NCBI GenBank assembly: GCA_963695075.1
Contig: CAVOFR010000008.1
Location: 248,001 to 312,000 of the forward strand
Length of the DNA stretch: 64,000 nt
Source of the DNA: CAWCAL01 sp963695075
GTDB lineage: Bacteria > Actinomycetota > Acidimicrobiia > Acidimicrobiales > CAWCAL01
Reading direction: 5' to 3'
Of the stretch, positions 42,776 to 51,763 are shown one piece after another. Numbering within the stretch: position 1 is the stretch's first letter; the number at the start of each line of letters is the position of its first letter. A program made the position numbers and the translations under genes. The notes below the pieces were generated by a model. The model searched no databases, was not told the origin of the DNA, and saw only the letters and a program-made list of their open reading frames with translations.

Positions 42776-42970
42776 CTACTGGCCACCCTTCTGGATGTAG
42801 GACTTCACGAAATCCTCGGCGTTGGTCTCGAGGACTTCGTCGATCTCGTCGAGCAGGTCGTCGAGCTCCGCCTTGAGCTTCTCGCCGGTCTCGCTGGTGG
42901 CCGGGGCGTCGGTGACCACCTCATCGGTCTCCGACGGGGCTGACTTCTTCTTCTGTTCTCGTTCTGCCAT
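42776..42970 (-). CDS. pup: Prokaryotic ubiquitin-like protein Pup
   Basis: The 64-residue protein is the canonical Pup: an acidic, Glu/Asp-rich, intrinsically disordered polypeptide with a helix-forming middle (LKAELDDLLDEIDEVLETNA) for binding the Arc/Mpa coiled coil and a C-terminal KGGQ. The final Gln must be deamidated to Glu by Dop before PafA can ligate it to lysines. It follows dop on the same strand, 110 bases downstream, in the usual dop-pup order. A purine-rich site precedes the ATG. Confidence 0.97.
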   Translation of the reverse strand: MAEREQKKKSAPSETDEVVTDAPATSETGEKLKAELDDLLDEIDEVLETNAEDFVKSYIQKGGQ

Positions 42971-43080
42971 CGCTCTTGGTCTCCGCTCCTGACCACTCTC
43001 TCCTCAACCGACGGTAGCCGGTCCCGGCCCCCGTTGCGCGGCCCTGGCCGGGAATCTCCCGGTATCGACCTGGCGGTCCC

Positions 43081-44595
43081 TCAGGCCTGGAGGCGATCCA
43101 GCAGGTCTGCCGCGGACCGGGCCGCGTCGAGGAGTGGTCCGACGTGCTCTCGGGTTCCCCGGGTGGGTTCCATCATGGGGACGCGTCGCAGCGGGTCGTC
43201 TCCGATGTCGAAGACGAGTGAATCCCAGTTGGCGGCCACGATCTCGCTGGACCAGCGCTGGAGGCACTTCCCCCTGAAATAGGCCCGGGTGTCCTCGGGG
43301 GGTTCGGTGATCGCCCGGTGGACCTCGTCATCGCCGACCAGCCGCTGGAGGCCGACCCGGTGGGCGACCGACCGATCCGGTCGCAGATCGTGGTACTGGA
43401 GTGCCATCGCTTCGATACGGGCGTCGTCCCAGTCGAGGCCATGGCGCTCCCGGTAGCCGGCGAGCACCCGGTACTTGGCCACCCAGTCCACCGTGTCGCT
43501 CATGGTCATCGGATCGGTCTCGAGCCCGGTGAGCACCATCTCCCACGTGTCCAGGAGCAGCTCTCGGCCCTCGGGTTCGCCGATGAGGCCGAGGCCGTGG
43601 AGCTCGGTGTACTTGCGGGCCCGGTCGAAGAGCTCCCACTGCATCTCGAGTGCCGTCATGGTCGTGCCGTCGGTCAGCTCGAGGGGTCGGCCGAGGGTCA
43701 GGTCCCGCGAGACCTGCTGGAGCGCCTGGATGGGATGCGCCAGGGTGAGCTCGCGGTCGAAGAAGTCGTCCTCGACCATGCAGAGGATCAAGGAGGTGGT
43801 GGCGACCTTCAGGTAGGTCGCGACCTCTGACATGTTGGCGTCACCGATGATCACGTGGAGGCGACGGTACTTCTGGGCATCGGCGTGCGGCTCGTCACGG
43901 GTGTTGACGATCGGTCGTTTGAGCGTGGTCTCGAGTCCGACCTCCTCCTCGAAGAAGTCGGCCCGCTGCGTCAGCTGGTAGTGCGGGCGCTCCGTGTCGC
44001 CGTGGAGCTCGGAGCCCACCTTGCCCGATCCGGTGAAGATCTGTCGTGAGATGAAGTGCGGCGTGACCGCGGCGACGATGCGTCCGAACGGCGTGCTTCG
44101 GTCCATGAGGTAGTTCTCGTGGCAGCCGTAGCTGTTGCCCTTGCCGTCGGAGTTGTTCTTGTAGACCACGAGTTCCTGGCCTTCGGGCAGCATCCGGCGG
44201 GCGGCCGCCATCGAGCGCTCGAGGATGACCTCGCCGGCTCGGTCGAACGCCACCACCGTGCGGGCGTCGGCGCATTCGGGGGTGGACAGCTCGGGGTGGG
44301 CGTGGTCGACGTAGTAGCGGGCCCCGTTGGTGAGGACGGCGTTCACCAAGTGGGTCTCGATGTCGGGGGCGAGCGATCCCGCGGGAACCATGCCCCTGGC
44401 ATCGGCACCGGGCGATTCGTCCTCGAAATCCCACCCGACCCGGGGCAGCGGATCGCCCGGACTCCCAACCTCGGCCAGGTCGGAAACGAACGCGTTTATG
44501 AGCAGCGATGAAGCCGTGATCGGGTTGGGCTCGTCGGTGCCTCGATGGACGATGCCGTACTCGGTCTCGATACCGACGATCTTTGGGAGGGCCAC
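43081..44595 (-). CDS. dop: Pup deamidase/depupylase Dop
   Basis: The 504-residue protein is a paralogue of PafA and carries the additional Dop loop segment (VGWDFEDESPGADARGMVPA). The catalytic region IVGIETEYGI, the Asp in YYVDHAHPELSTPEC, and CHENYLMDRSTPFGR for metal and ATP are visible. It converts the C-terminal Gln of Pup to Glu and also removes Pup from substrates. The length matches known Dop (about 500). It is transcribed between arc and pup. Confidence 0.95.
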   Translation of the reverse strand: MALPKIVGIETEYGIVHRGTDEPNPITASSLLINAFVSDLAEVGSPGDPLPRVGWDFEDESPGADARGMVPAGSLAPDIETHLVNAVLTNGARYYVDHAHPELSTPECADARTVVAFDRAGEVILERSMAAARRMLPEGQELVVYKNNSDGKGNSYGCHENYLMDRSTPFGRIVAAVTPHFISRQIFTGSGKVGSELHGDTERPHYQLTQRADFFEEEVGLETTLKRPIVNTRDEPHADAQKYRRLHVIIGDANMSEVATYLKVATTSLILCMVEDDFFDRELTLAHPIQALQQVSRDLTLGRPLELTDGTTMTALEMQWELFDRARKYTELHGLGLIGEPEGRELLLDTWEMVLTGLETDPMTMSDTVDWVAKYRVLAGYRERHGLDWDDARIEAMALQYHDLRPDRSVAHRVGLQRLVGDDEVHRAITEPPEDTRAYFRGKCLQRWSSEIVAANWDSLVFDIGDDPLRRVPMMEPTRGTREHVGPLLDAARSAADLLDRLQA

Positions 44596-44613
44596 GATGA
44601 AACCCTACTTGCG

Positions 44614-46353
44614 CTAGAGGTACTGGCCGGTCTGGACCTGAGCGATCGATCGACCACCGGTCGGATCGTCGTCCTCGTCCCGGTCGCGCACGAGCGTCCG
44701 CACGAAGACGATGCGCTCGCCCTTCTTGCCGGAGATCTTGGCCCAGTCGTCCGGATTCGTCGTATTGGGGAGGTCCTCGTGCTCCTTGTATTCCTGGCGT
44801 ACCGCGGCGAGGAGGTCCTCGCTGCGGATTCCTTTCTCACCGGTGGCGATGAGACGCTTGATGGCCTCCTTCTTGGCGCGCCGCACGATGTTCTCGATCA
44901 TGGCTCCGGAGGCGAAGTCCTTGAAGTACATGACCTCCTTGTCGCCGTTCTGGTAGGTGATCTCGAGGAACTCGTTGCCTTCGTCGGTGCGGTACATCTC
45001 ATCGACGGCGCCTTCGGTCATCACCTTCACGGCCTTGTGGGGGTCGCCGCCCCCCCCATCCCGGATCTCGTCGGGGTGGATGGGGAGCTCCTCGGTGAGG
45101 TAGCGGGCGAAGATTGCGCCGGCTTGCTCGGGACCGGGCCGTTCGATCTTGATCTTCACATCGAGGCGGCCCGGTCGGAGAATGGCCGGATCGATGAGGT
45201 CCTCACGGTTGGACGCACCGATGACGATCACGTTGCGCAGCGTTTCGACGCCGTCGATCTCAGCGAGGAGCTGGGGGACGATCGTGGACTCCATGTCGCT
45301 CGAGATGCCGGTCCCACGGGTCCGGAACAGCGACTCCATCTCGTCGAAGAAGACGATCACCGGCGTGCCGTCTTCGGCCTTCTCGCGGGCCCGCTGGAAG
45401 ACCAGGCGGATGTGGCGCTCGGTCTCGCCCACGTACTTGTTGAGGAGCTCGGGTCCCTTGATGTTGAGGAAGTAGCTCCGAGCGGCGCGGTCGCCGCTGA
45501 CCTCGGCGACCTTCTTGGCGAGGGAGTTGGCGACGGCCTTGGCGATGAGCGTCTTGCCGCACCCGGGGGGGCCATAGAGCAGGATCCCCTTCGGCGCGGG
45601 CAGCTGGTGCTCGGCGAACAGGTCGCGGTGCAGGAACGGGAGCTCGACCGCGTCGACGATCTGCTCGATCTGGTCGTCGAGGCCACCCACGTCGCTGTAG
45701 TCGACGTCGGGCACCTCCTCGAGCACCAGATCCTCGACCTCGGGGCGGGGCAGGCGTTCGAGGATGACCGAGGACCTCGTGTCGATGAGCACCGTGTCCC
45801 CCGAGCGCAGCGTGGTGCCGATGAGGTGTTGGGCCAGCTCGCAGACCCGTTCGTCGTCGGCCCGTCCGACCACGATCGCGCGGCTTCCGTCCTCCAGGAC
45901 CTCTTTCAGTGTGGCCACCTCGCCGGATCGGTCGGCCTCCCGAGTCAGGACGACATTGAACGACTCGTTGAGCGCTACCTCGGTTCCCCGCACGAGGCCG
46001 GTCTTGTCGAGCTCGGGATGGACCGAGACGCGCATCTTGCGCCCGCTGCTGAAGACATCGACCGTGTCGTCGTCGTTGACGCCCAGGAGTGTGCCGTAAG
46101 CAGCCGGGGGCTGGGTGAGCTTGTCGACTTCGTCCCGCAGTGCGGCGATGTGCTCGCGAGCCTCCCGCAGCGTGAAGGTCAGTTTCTCGTTCTGCGAGAC
46201 GGCCTGTGACAGCTGACCCTTGGTCTCGAGGAGGCGCTCTTCGAGAGTGCGAACCCGCTTCGGTGCATCCTGCAACCGACGCCGGAGGAGCGTCAGCTCA
46301 CCCTCGAGATCGCCGATCTGCTCGCGGAGTTCTTCCAGCTCGGGTTCACTCAC
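44614..46353 (-). CDS. arc: Proteasome-associated AAA ATPase Arc/Mpa
   Basis: The 579-residue protein starts with a coiled coil (LEELREQIGDLEGELTLLRR onward, residues ~5-80) that captures Pup. OB-type interdomain barrels follow, then a single AAA domain with Walker A GPPGCGKT, Walker B IVFFDEME and the arginine-finger region ILRPGRLDVKI. The C terminus ends GQYL, with the penultimate Tyr needed to dock on the proteasome alpha ring. It unfolds pupylated proteins using ATP and threads them into PrcBA. It is the third gene of trmI-marP-arc-dop in this locus. Confidence 0.96.
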   Translation of the reverse strand: MSEPELEELREQIGDLEGELTLLRRRLQDAPKRVRTLEERLLETKGQLSQAVSQNEKLTFTLREAREHIAALRDEVDKLTQPPAAYGTLLGVNDDDTVDVFSSGRKMRVSVHPELDKTGLVRGTEVALNESFNVVLTREADRSGEVATLKEVLEDGSRAIVVGRADDERVCELAQHLIGTTLRSGDTVLIDTRSSVILERLPRPEVEDLVLEEVPDVDYSDVGGLDDQIEQIVDAVELPFLHRDLFAEHQLPAPKGILLYGPPGCGKTLIAKAVANSLAKKVAEVSGDRAARSYFLNIKGPELLNKYVGETERHIRLVFQRAREKAEDGTPVIVFFDEMESLFRTRGTGISSDMESTIVPQLLAEIDGVETLRNVIVIGASNREDLIDPAILRPGRLDVKIKIERPGPEQAGAIFARYLTEELPIHPDEIRDGGGGDPHKAVKVMTEGAVDEMYRTDEGNEFLEITYQNGDKEVMYFKDFASGAMIENIVRRAKKEAIKRLIATGEKGIRSEDLLAAVRQEYKEHEDLPNTTNPDDWAKISGKKGERIVFVRTLVRDRDEDDDPTGGRSIAQVQTGQYL

Positions 46354-46417
46354 GTCGGATCCTCCTCGCGCGCACCCTACATCTAGGTCGGCCGCGATCG
46401 GTGGCGCATGAGTCGGG

Positions 46418-47578
46418 TCAACGGCAGGGCCCGGAGTCGACCGGCAGCGTCGCGTGGTCGCCGACAGGTGCAGACGCCATCATGCCGGCGACCTCGTCGG
46501 CCGTCAGAGCGAACGCCAACCGGTCGTCGTTTGGCGCGACGGCGAAGACCATGCCGACGACACCGTCGCTGCTCATGAGGGGAGCTCCGGAGTGACCCGA
46601 GTCCAGCTCCGCCGCGAGATACAGAACCTGACGCCGGGTCTGGCCCTCGTCGTAGATGTCGCGACCGGTCGCCGTGACCTCTCCTGCCACCCGGTAGGGC
46701 GTGATCCGGTCCTCGCCGTCGAAGGCGAAGCCGAGCACCTCGCCGGTTGCCTCCCGACCTGGACCGGTGGCGAGCGGAAGCGGCTCGGCGGCCAGCTCCG
46801 GCACCCGGATCAGCGCCAGGTCGGTCGCCGGATCGTAGGCGGCGATCTGGCCGATGAGTCGGCCCCCCTCCTGGTCGATGCGGACCTCCTCGACCCCGGC
46901 GACCACGTGCGCGTTGGTGGCCACGAGAAACGGGGCGATCACGAACCCGGTTCCCTCGACCAACGTGCCGCATGCGATGCCGCTCACGCCGACCACCGAC
47001 AGACGAGCCTCCGTGCGAGCGTCGGTGTCGAGGATCTCGGCGGTGGGGACGCTGACTCGCCCCGGCGGCCCGGCGGTCGGGTCGACGATCTCAGCGACCG
47101 GTGACTTCCGGTCCGGGCCGGCGATGCGCATCGCCATGTCGTCGATCGGGCCGATCGGCCCACCGAGGGCGTCGATCACCTCGACGGTCGTCGACTCCGA
47201 GACCCGGTCGCCGACCGGAGCGGGGGCCGCCGCCAAGAGCGGAGCCGCGAGCCACAGGACGACGATCATCATCGACCCGGTCACGAGGGCGCCGAGGATC
47301 CGATCCTGAGGTTCGGGCCGGGAGTAGATCCGGTCCCGATGGGTCGCCCGGCCGGTGAGATAGCCCAGGCCCATGGGCACGATGAGACCGACGCCGGCGA
47401 CGACCGCGCCTCCCCATCCCTCGCGCCCTCTCGTGGCGGACCAGGCCACGACGAGACCGAAGACCAGACCGGCCACCGCGCCCATCCAGGCGCGAGCCCG
47501 TGCTTTTGCCCCGCGGCGATAGCCGAGGGCGATCGACGCTCCGAGAAGGCAGAGCGCCGCGAGGTCGACGACGTTCAC
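46418..47578 (-). CDS. marP: MarP-like membrane serine protease
   Basis: The 386-residue protein has about four N-terminal membrane segments (VVDLAALCLLGASIALGY onward), of CvpA type. A periplasmic trypsin-like domain follows with a full catalytic triad: His224 (TNAHVVAG), Asp253 (ATDLALIRV) and Ser330 (DSGHSGAPL). Cys203 and Cys385 sit where mycobacterial MarP has its redox-sensitive disulfide, and the length is very close. MarP maintains acid and oxidative resistance by processing peptidoglycan hydrolases. The GTG overlaps the trmI stop (GTGA), so it is coupled to trmI. Confidence 0.85.
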   Translation of the reverse strand: MNVVDLAALCLLGASIALGYRRGAKARARAWMGAVAGLVFGLVVAWSATRGREGWGGAVVAGVGLIVPMGLGYLTGRATHRDRIYSRPEPQDRILGALVTGSMMIVVLWLAAPLLAAAPAPVGDRVSESTTVEVIDALGGPIGPIDDMAMRIAGPDRKSPVAEIVDPTAGPPGRVSVPTAEILDTDARTEARLSVVGVSGIACGTLVEGTGFVIAPFLVATNAHVVAGVEEVRIDQEGGRLIGQIAAYDPATDLALIRVPELAAEPLPLATGPGREATGEVLGFAFDGEDRITPYRVAGEVTATGRDIYDEGQTRRQVLYLAAELDSGHSGAPLMSSDGVVGMVFAVAPNDDRLAFALTADEVAGMMASAPVGDHATLPVDSGPCR

Positions 47579-48351
47579 CCCTCGTTCAGCCGCCTGGCGT
47601 GCGTGAGGAACCCGGTGTGGGCCACCATCCGGTGGTCGGGCCTGACCGCGGGATCGTCGACGTGCCAGGTGCGGTTGAGGACTTCGAGGGTCTCGGCCAG
47701 ATCGAATGGCGAGGCGTCGAGCGCGTGGCGGAAGCGGGTCACCTGCATGATGCTCGGGGTGTACGCGACGAGGATTCCACCGGGCCGGAGAGCGGCTGCA
47801 GCGTGCTCGACGACCTGCCACGGCTCGGGCAGGTCCAGGATCATCCGATCGAAGTCGGTGCCGTCTATCCCCTCGTAACAGTCGCGGAGCTCGACGTCAT
47901 AGCGAGCCACGGCCTCGGCGTCGAGCATGCGGGTCACGTTGTTCTTCGCTCGTGCCGCGAAGTCCTCTCGCAACTCATAGCCGGTCACCCGGGCGCCGGC
48001 GCGCAACAGGGCCATCGAGAGAGCACCGCTGCCGACCCCGGACTCGAGGACCTTCATGCCGGGGCTGATGTCTGCCAGCATCAACATCGGGCCGAGGTCC
48101 TTGGGATAGATGACCTGGGCTCCGCGCGGCATCTTCAGGATGTAGTCGCTCAGGGTCGGCTGCCACGCGACGAAGCGCTGACCGCGCGTCGTGGTGATGG
48201 CGCTTCCGTCGGGCCGGCCGACGATGTCCTCGTGAGGAACGAAACCGGCGTGGCTGTGGAACTGACCCCCGTCCTCCAGGGTGATGAGGTACCGGCGACG
48301 CTTGTGGTCGACGAGGAGCACGGTGTCGCCGAGCCCGAAGATCGCACTCAC
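47575..48351 (-). CDS. trmI: tRNA (adenine-58-N1)-methyltransferase TrmI
   Basis: The 258-residue protein has an N-terminal beta domain (DTVLLVDHKRRRYLITLEDG) and a Rossmann methyltransferase domain with motif I VLESGVGSGALSMAL. Later motifs (RDCYEGIDGTDFDRMILDLP, DLPEPWQVV, LRPGGILVAYTPSIMQV) identify TrmI, which forms m1A58 in the T-loop of tRNA as a tetramer. trmI sits at the start of the arc-dop-pup neighbourhood in many actinobacteria, as it does here. It is translationally coupled to the MarP-like gene. Confidence 0.93.
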   Translation of the reverse strand: MSAIFGLGDTVLLVDHKRRRYLITLEDGGQFHSHAGFVPHEDIVGRPDGSAITTTRGQRFVAWQPTLSDYILKMPRGAQVIYPKDLGPMLMLADISPGMKVLESGVGSGALSMALLRAGARVTGYELREDFAARAKNNVTRMLDAEAVARYDVELRDCYEGIDGTDFDRMILDLPEPWQVVEHAAAALRPGGILVAYTPSIMQVTRFRHALDASPFDLAETLEVLNRTWHVDDPAVRPDHRMVAHTGFLTHARRLNEG

Positions 48352-48433
48352 GATGGAGGTGGCTGACGGAAGCGGGGATGCACATCCCCATCATGCCCGC
48401 CCCTGGCGTGAGGTGTGACCCCGGGTTGCTCCG

Positions 48434-49114
48434 TCAGGCCTCGCCCGGTGGGTCCACCGTTGTAGAAGCGGTCCGGGCCGACTTTCGTTCGAGCTTGTCG
48501 GCCTTGCGCTGGAGCTTCGCCGCCTTGCGACGCGCCCGGCGACGCTGTTGTCTCAGCGCGGCCCGGGCTTCGGCGGCCGCCGCTGCAGCGGCCTCCTTCG
48601 CCGCCCGCTTGCCGGCTCGTCTGGACTTGCGCCGGCTGCGCCGACTCCCCTTCTTCAGCGCTTCCATGTCCGACTTCGCCGTGGCCACGGCCTCGAGCAG
48701 ATCTTCCCTCACGGCTTCCTGTGCGGCGGCCCGGGTCTCCTCATCGCCCTTCTTCGCCGCCTTCTTCGCCTGTTTCGCCGCCTTGTGGGCCGTCTTCTTC
48801 GCCTGTTTCGCCGCTTTGCGGGCCGTCTTCTTGTCGACCTTCCGGTCGATCCTGGCCTGCTTTCGCGCCTTCTTCCGGCGTTGTCGGCGAGTCGGCTCGG
48901 CTTCGATGTGGCTGATCATGACTGCTTCTCCCGGCTTGATGTCATCGAGGACGACCGTGGGCTTGTCGCGCTCGTCGATCCATTGCACGAAACGCACCGC
49001 GGCCGAAATCGCCCCGATGACGCTCCAGGGACCGCTGCCGCCCATGAGGCCGTCGTCGAATCCGCGGCGGGTCGCCCGGCGCAGCCAGTCGTCGGTTCGC
49101 GGCGTAGTGGTCAC
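48434..49114 (-). CDS. Lys/Arg/Ala-rich protein, possibly nucleic-acid binding
   Basis: The 226-residue protein starts with a ~75-residue ordinary region (WLRRATRRGFDDGLMGGSGP, FVQWIDERDKPTVVLDDIKP). From there a very basic Lys/Ala/Arg sequence runs to the end (QRRKKARKQARIDRKVDKKT, KAAKQAKKTAHKAAKQAKK). Such tails resemble histone H1-like or ribosome-associated extensions, but coiled coils of this composition also occur. No catalytic motif is seen. It lies four bases upstream of two small membrane-protein genes on the same strand and may be co-transcribed with them. Confidence 0.65.
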   Translation of the reverse strand: MTTTPRTDDWLRRATRRGFDDGLMGGSGPWSVIGAISAAVRFVQWIDERDKPTVVLDDIKPGEAVMISHIEAEPTRRQRRKKARKQARIDRKVDKKTARKAAKQAKKTAHKAAKQAKKAAKKGDEETRAAAQEAVREDLLEAVATAKSDMEALKKGSRRSRRKSRRAGKRAAKEAAAAAAAEARAALRQQRRRARRKAAKLQRKADKLERKSARTASTTVDPPGEA

Positions 49115-49118
49115 GTGG

Positions 49119-49325
49119 TCAGATCCGTCGGATCTCGACCACGGCCCGAGAACGCCTGCCTCGGTTCCGTCCGACGAGGAAGAAGGCGATGACGAGCAAG
49201 AGCGCGATGACCGAACCAGCGGTGACCGCGTAGCTCTTGGCCTCGTCGGTGGTGTTGTCGACCTCGGCCTTCAGCTCCTGGAACTTCGCTTCGATCTGGG
49301 ACCGATCGATCTGACTCGTGCTCAT
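49119..49325 (-). CDS. Small membrane protein with coiled-coil N terminus (68 aa)
   Basis: The 68-residue protein begins MSTSQIDRSQIEAKFQELKA, an acidic amphipathic helix. It continues into one membrane helix (SVIALLLVIAFFLVGRNRGR) with a basic cytoplasmic end. The layout is common in actinobacterial conserved hypotheticals next to holin-like proteins. The ATG overlaps the stop of the preceding three-helix membrane protein gene (ATGA), and the basic-protein gene follows after four bases. The function is unknown. Confidence 0.7.
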   Translation of the reverse strand: MSTSQIDRSQIEAKFQELKAEVDNTTDEAKSYAVTAGSVIALLLVIAFFLVGRNRGRRSRAVVEIRRI

Positions 49326-49684
49326 CGGCTCTCGGACTCCTTGAATGACGACGAGGGCTCTCGGTTGATCGCCCGGTAGAGCAGCGCGACAGCGAGACCG
49401 GCCAGGATCGCCACGATGAGGTAGGGCACGAAGGAGAGATCGTGGTTGAACGTCCCTCCCGGGTGGCCGAGCGCGGTCTCCCCGGCGCCGATCGCCTGGA
49501 GGCCCCGGAGGACCGCCAACAGCAGCAGGGCGATCCCGGTGCCGACCAGCACACTCCCGGCGATACCGGCACCGAGGTATCGGCCGAGGTTCTTCAGGGG
49601 ATCGACGGTCTCCTGTTTGCCGTAGTCGACCACCAGCTCCTGGAGCTCTTTGGCGATCGCTTGTGTGCTCTTCTTCTCGGCCAA
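49322..49684 (-). CDS. Phage-holin-like (superfamily III) membrane protein
   Basis: The 120-residue protein begins at a TTG (MAEKKSTQAIAKELQELVVD) with a GGGA site just upstream; an ATG-type start is absent. The N-terminal amphipathic helix is followed by two membrane segments (LGAGIAGSVLVGTGIALLLL and LIVAILAGLAVALLYRAI). The pattern resembles the actinobacterial holin-like family found on chromosomes, usually not part of a phage. It overlaps the next small membrane gene by four bases. Assignment to the holin family is by pattern only. Confidence 0.55.
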   Translation of the reverse strand: MAEKKSTQAIAKELQELVVDYGKQETVDPLKNLGRYLGAGIAGSVLVGTGIALLLLAVLRGLQAIGAGETALGHPGGTFNHDLSFVPYLIVAILAGLAVALLYRAINREPSSSFKESESR

Positions 49685-49762
49685 CGCTGTCCCTTCGCCG
49701 TGACTGTTCTTCCTATCCGCATCCGGGCGCCGATGCAAGCACCCGCAGGGTCGGTCATCGTC

Positions 49763-50347
49763 TCAGCCGGGCGAGCCGGGTAGTTCCGCGAGCACCGTCA
49801 GCAGCCGCCGCAGTCTCGCTGCCGGCCCGGGCTCGGCGAGGAGGAGGTGCCGATCGTACGGGCCGATCGGGGCGCGTGCCACCAGCTGATGGCTGGCGAG
49901 GGAAGGGATGTCGACCAGCGCGGGCATGGCCTCCGACGGGTGCAGCGAGTCCGCTACCGCGACGGTGGCACGATCGAGGAGAGGAGTGTCGGCCGGATCG
50001 AATGACTCGTCTGGCCAGAACTGGATCTCCGCTCGCGGGTAGGGAGCGTCGGTGAGCCACTCCGCCACCCGCAGCCGCTCACCCCCGACCGCGAGAACCC
50101 CGAAGCGACCGTCGTCGTAGCGCTCGTAGCGCTCGATCGTCGCGATCGTACCGACATCCATCCGCTGGTCCCCACCTCCCACTTCACTCCCCCGCTCGAT
50201 CAGGACGACGCCGAAGCGACCGTCACCATCCAGGCAATCGGCCATCATCGAGCGATACCGGGGCTCGAACACCTGCAGCGGGAGGATCTCACCCGGGAGC
50301 AGGACGGTACCGAGCGGGAACATGGGCAGGGATGCCACGGACGGCAC
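49763..50347 (-). CDS. Lon-N/PUA-like substrate-binding domain protein
   Basis: This 194-residue cytoplasmic protein is a stand-alone Lon N-terminal domain: LPMFPLGTVLLPGEILPLQV, FEPRYRSMMADCLDGDGRFG, then strands such as VGTIATIERYERYDDGRFGV, followed by a helical half ending LLTVLAELPGSPG. It has no AAA or protease domain. Such proteins are widespread and their role is unsettled; binding of substrates or peptides is inferred from Lon. It is convergent with none of its neighbours and lies between dacB and the holin-like gene. Confidence 0.85.
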   Translation of the reverse strand: MPSVASLPMFPLGTVLLPGEILPLQVFEPRYRSMMADCLDGDGRFGVVLIERGSEVGGGDQRMDVGTIATIERYERYDDGRFGVLAVGGERLRVAEWLTDAPYPRAEIQFWPDESFDPADTPLLDRATVAVADSLHPSEAMPALVDIPSLASHQLVARAPIGPYDRHLLLAEPGPAARLRRLLTVLAELPGSPG

Positions 50348-50359
50348 CGTATCTCGCCC

Positions 50360-51763
50360 TCAGCGCGGCGTGAGCTGTCCTCGGTCGGGACCCTCGGGCC
50401 AGCTCAGGAGGATTTCGGCCACCTCCTCCTGGCGCCTGATCAGGATGTCGTCGACCAGTTGACCGTCCGCGGTGTTGACCACGACCGAGAACGTCAGGAT
50501 CTCCCCGTCGGGGATCTGCACGAACCCCGCCAGGGCGGTCACGTCCCGGAGGGTTCCTGTCTTGGCTCGGACGAGGCCTTCCGCCGGCGAGGCGACGAAA
50601 CGCTCGGCGAGGGTCCCGGTCTCGCCTGCGACCGGTAGCCCATCGGCCAGGGGTCCCCGGGGGCCGTGTGCGTCGAGGACATCTACGAGCAGGTCACAGG
50701 TGACACGGTTGCCGGCGTCGAGTCCCGAGCCGTCCGTGGTGACGCGTTCGGCCCGGTCGAGTCCGGTCTCGGCCAGAGCGGTGCCGATGGCATCGACACC
50801 GGACGCGGTGGTCCCGAGGCCTGTGGCGCGGTATCCGAGCTCCTTGGTCAACAGCTCGGCCGTGGTGTTGTCCGACCATGTCAGCATCTGGCCGACGATC
50901 TCGGAAACTGGTCGAGACGGCAGCGACACGACGACAACATGATCGTCGGGAGCGGCACCCGCCGTCTCGTCGCGGCCAACGGCGACACCACGCTCGACGA
51001 GGAGCAGCTCGAAGGCGTCGGCCGCTGATACGGCCGGCTCGCTCGATCGGCGCAGAATACCGTCGTCGTCGACGAACCCGTCGTCGACGGACAGGCCACT
51101 CAACGGCCCGGCCTGGCTCTGGGCGGTGAATCGGCTCGGCCATGATGCAACGACCCGTTGGTCGTCATAGCGGCTCTCGTCGCCGACGACGTTGCCGGTG
51201 ATCTTGCGAACTCCCGACGCGGTGAGGAGGTCGGCCAACGCGGCCAGGTCGCTGTACTGCTGCTCCGGGTGGCTGGACCGCTCGCGGTACGGCTCGGTGG
51301 TGACCAACGGGTCCCCGCTGCCGATCAGCCATACATCGCCCTCGATCGTGTCACCCACGGGCGGAGCCGCGCTGACGAGCCTGGTCTCGAGTTCCTGGTC
51401 GGCTCCGATGGTCGTGAGGCTCGCATGGGCGGTGAGGAGCTTCTCGGTCGACGCCGGGGTCAGCGGCGCGTCAGCGTTGACGCCGTACAGGTCGGCGCCC
51501 ATCTCGGTCACCGCGATGCAGCTGTTCGCCGGGTTCGCTGCCGCGAACGCATCGAGTCGGGCCGCGAGATTGCGTTGTGCTGCCGGGCGCACGAGCAGGT
51601 CGGGCACCCGTCGGGCCGACAGCACCGGCGTGGCGACGGTCTCGGACCCGACGGCAGCCGGGGCCGCCGGGTCCCGGTCGGCCTCGAGAGCCCGCGTCAC
51701 GCACCAGAACCCGACGACCGCGACGGTCAGGGGAATCACGGCGAGTCGGAGGGCGCGGAGCAT
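50360..51763 (-). CDS. dacB: D-alanyl-D-alanine carboxypeptidase/endopeptidase DacB (PBP4 class)
   Basis: The 467-residue protein begins with a membrane/signal helix (LRLAVIPLTVAVVGFWCV). The penicillin-binding motifs are all visible: SxxK in PASTEKLLTAH, SxN in TWSDNTTAELL and KTG in VRAKTGTLRDV. A DacB-type insertion lies between the first two motifs. It trims peptidoglycan cross-links or stem peptides outside the membrane. I chose the ATG at 51763 because it overlaps the preceding gene's stop (ATGA); the frame upstream of it reads as low-complexity Arg/Pro. Confidence 0.88.
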   Translation of the reverse strand: MLRALRLAVIPLTVAVVGFWCVTRALEADRDPAAPAAVGSETVATPVLSARRVPDLLVRPAAQRNLAARLDAFAAANPANSCIAVTEMGADLYGVNADAPLTPASTEKLLTAHASLTTIGADQELETRLVSAAPPVGDTIEGDVWLIGSGDPLVTTEPYRERSSHPEQQYSDLAALADLLTASGVRKITGNVVGDESRYDDQRVVASWPSRFTAQSQAGPLSGLSVDDGFVDDDGILRRSSEPAVSAADAFELLLVERGVAVGRDETAGAAPDDHVVVVSLPSRPVSEIVGQMLTWSDNTTAELLTKELGYRATGLGTTASGVDAIGTALAETGLDRAERVTTDGSGLDAGNRVTCDLLVDVLDAHGPRGPLADGLPVAGETGTLAERFVASPAEGLVRAKTGTLRDVTALAGFVQIPDGEILTFSVVVNTADGQLVDDILIRRQEEVAEILLSWPEGPDRGQLTPR

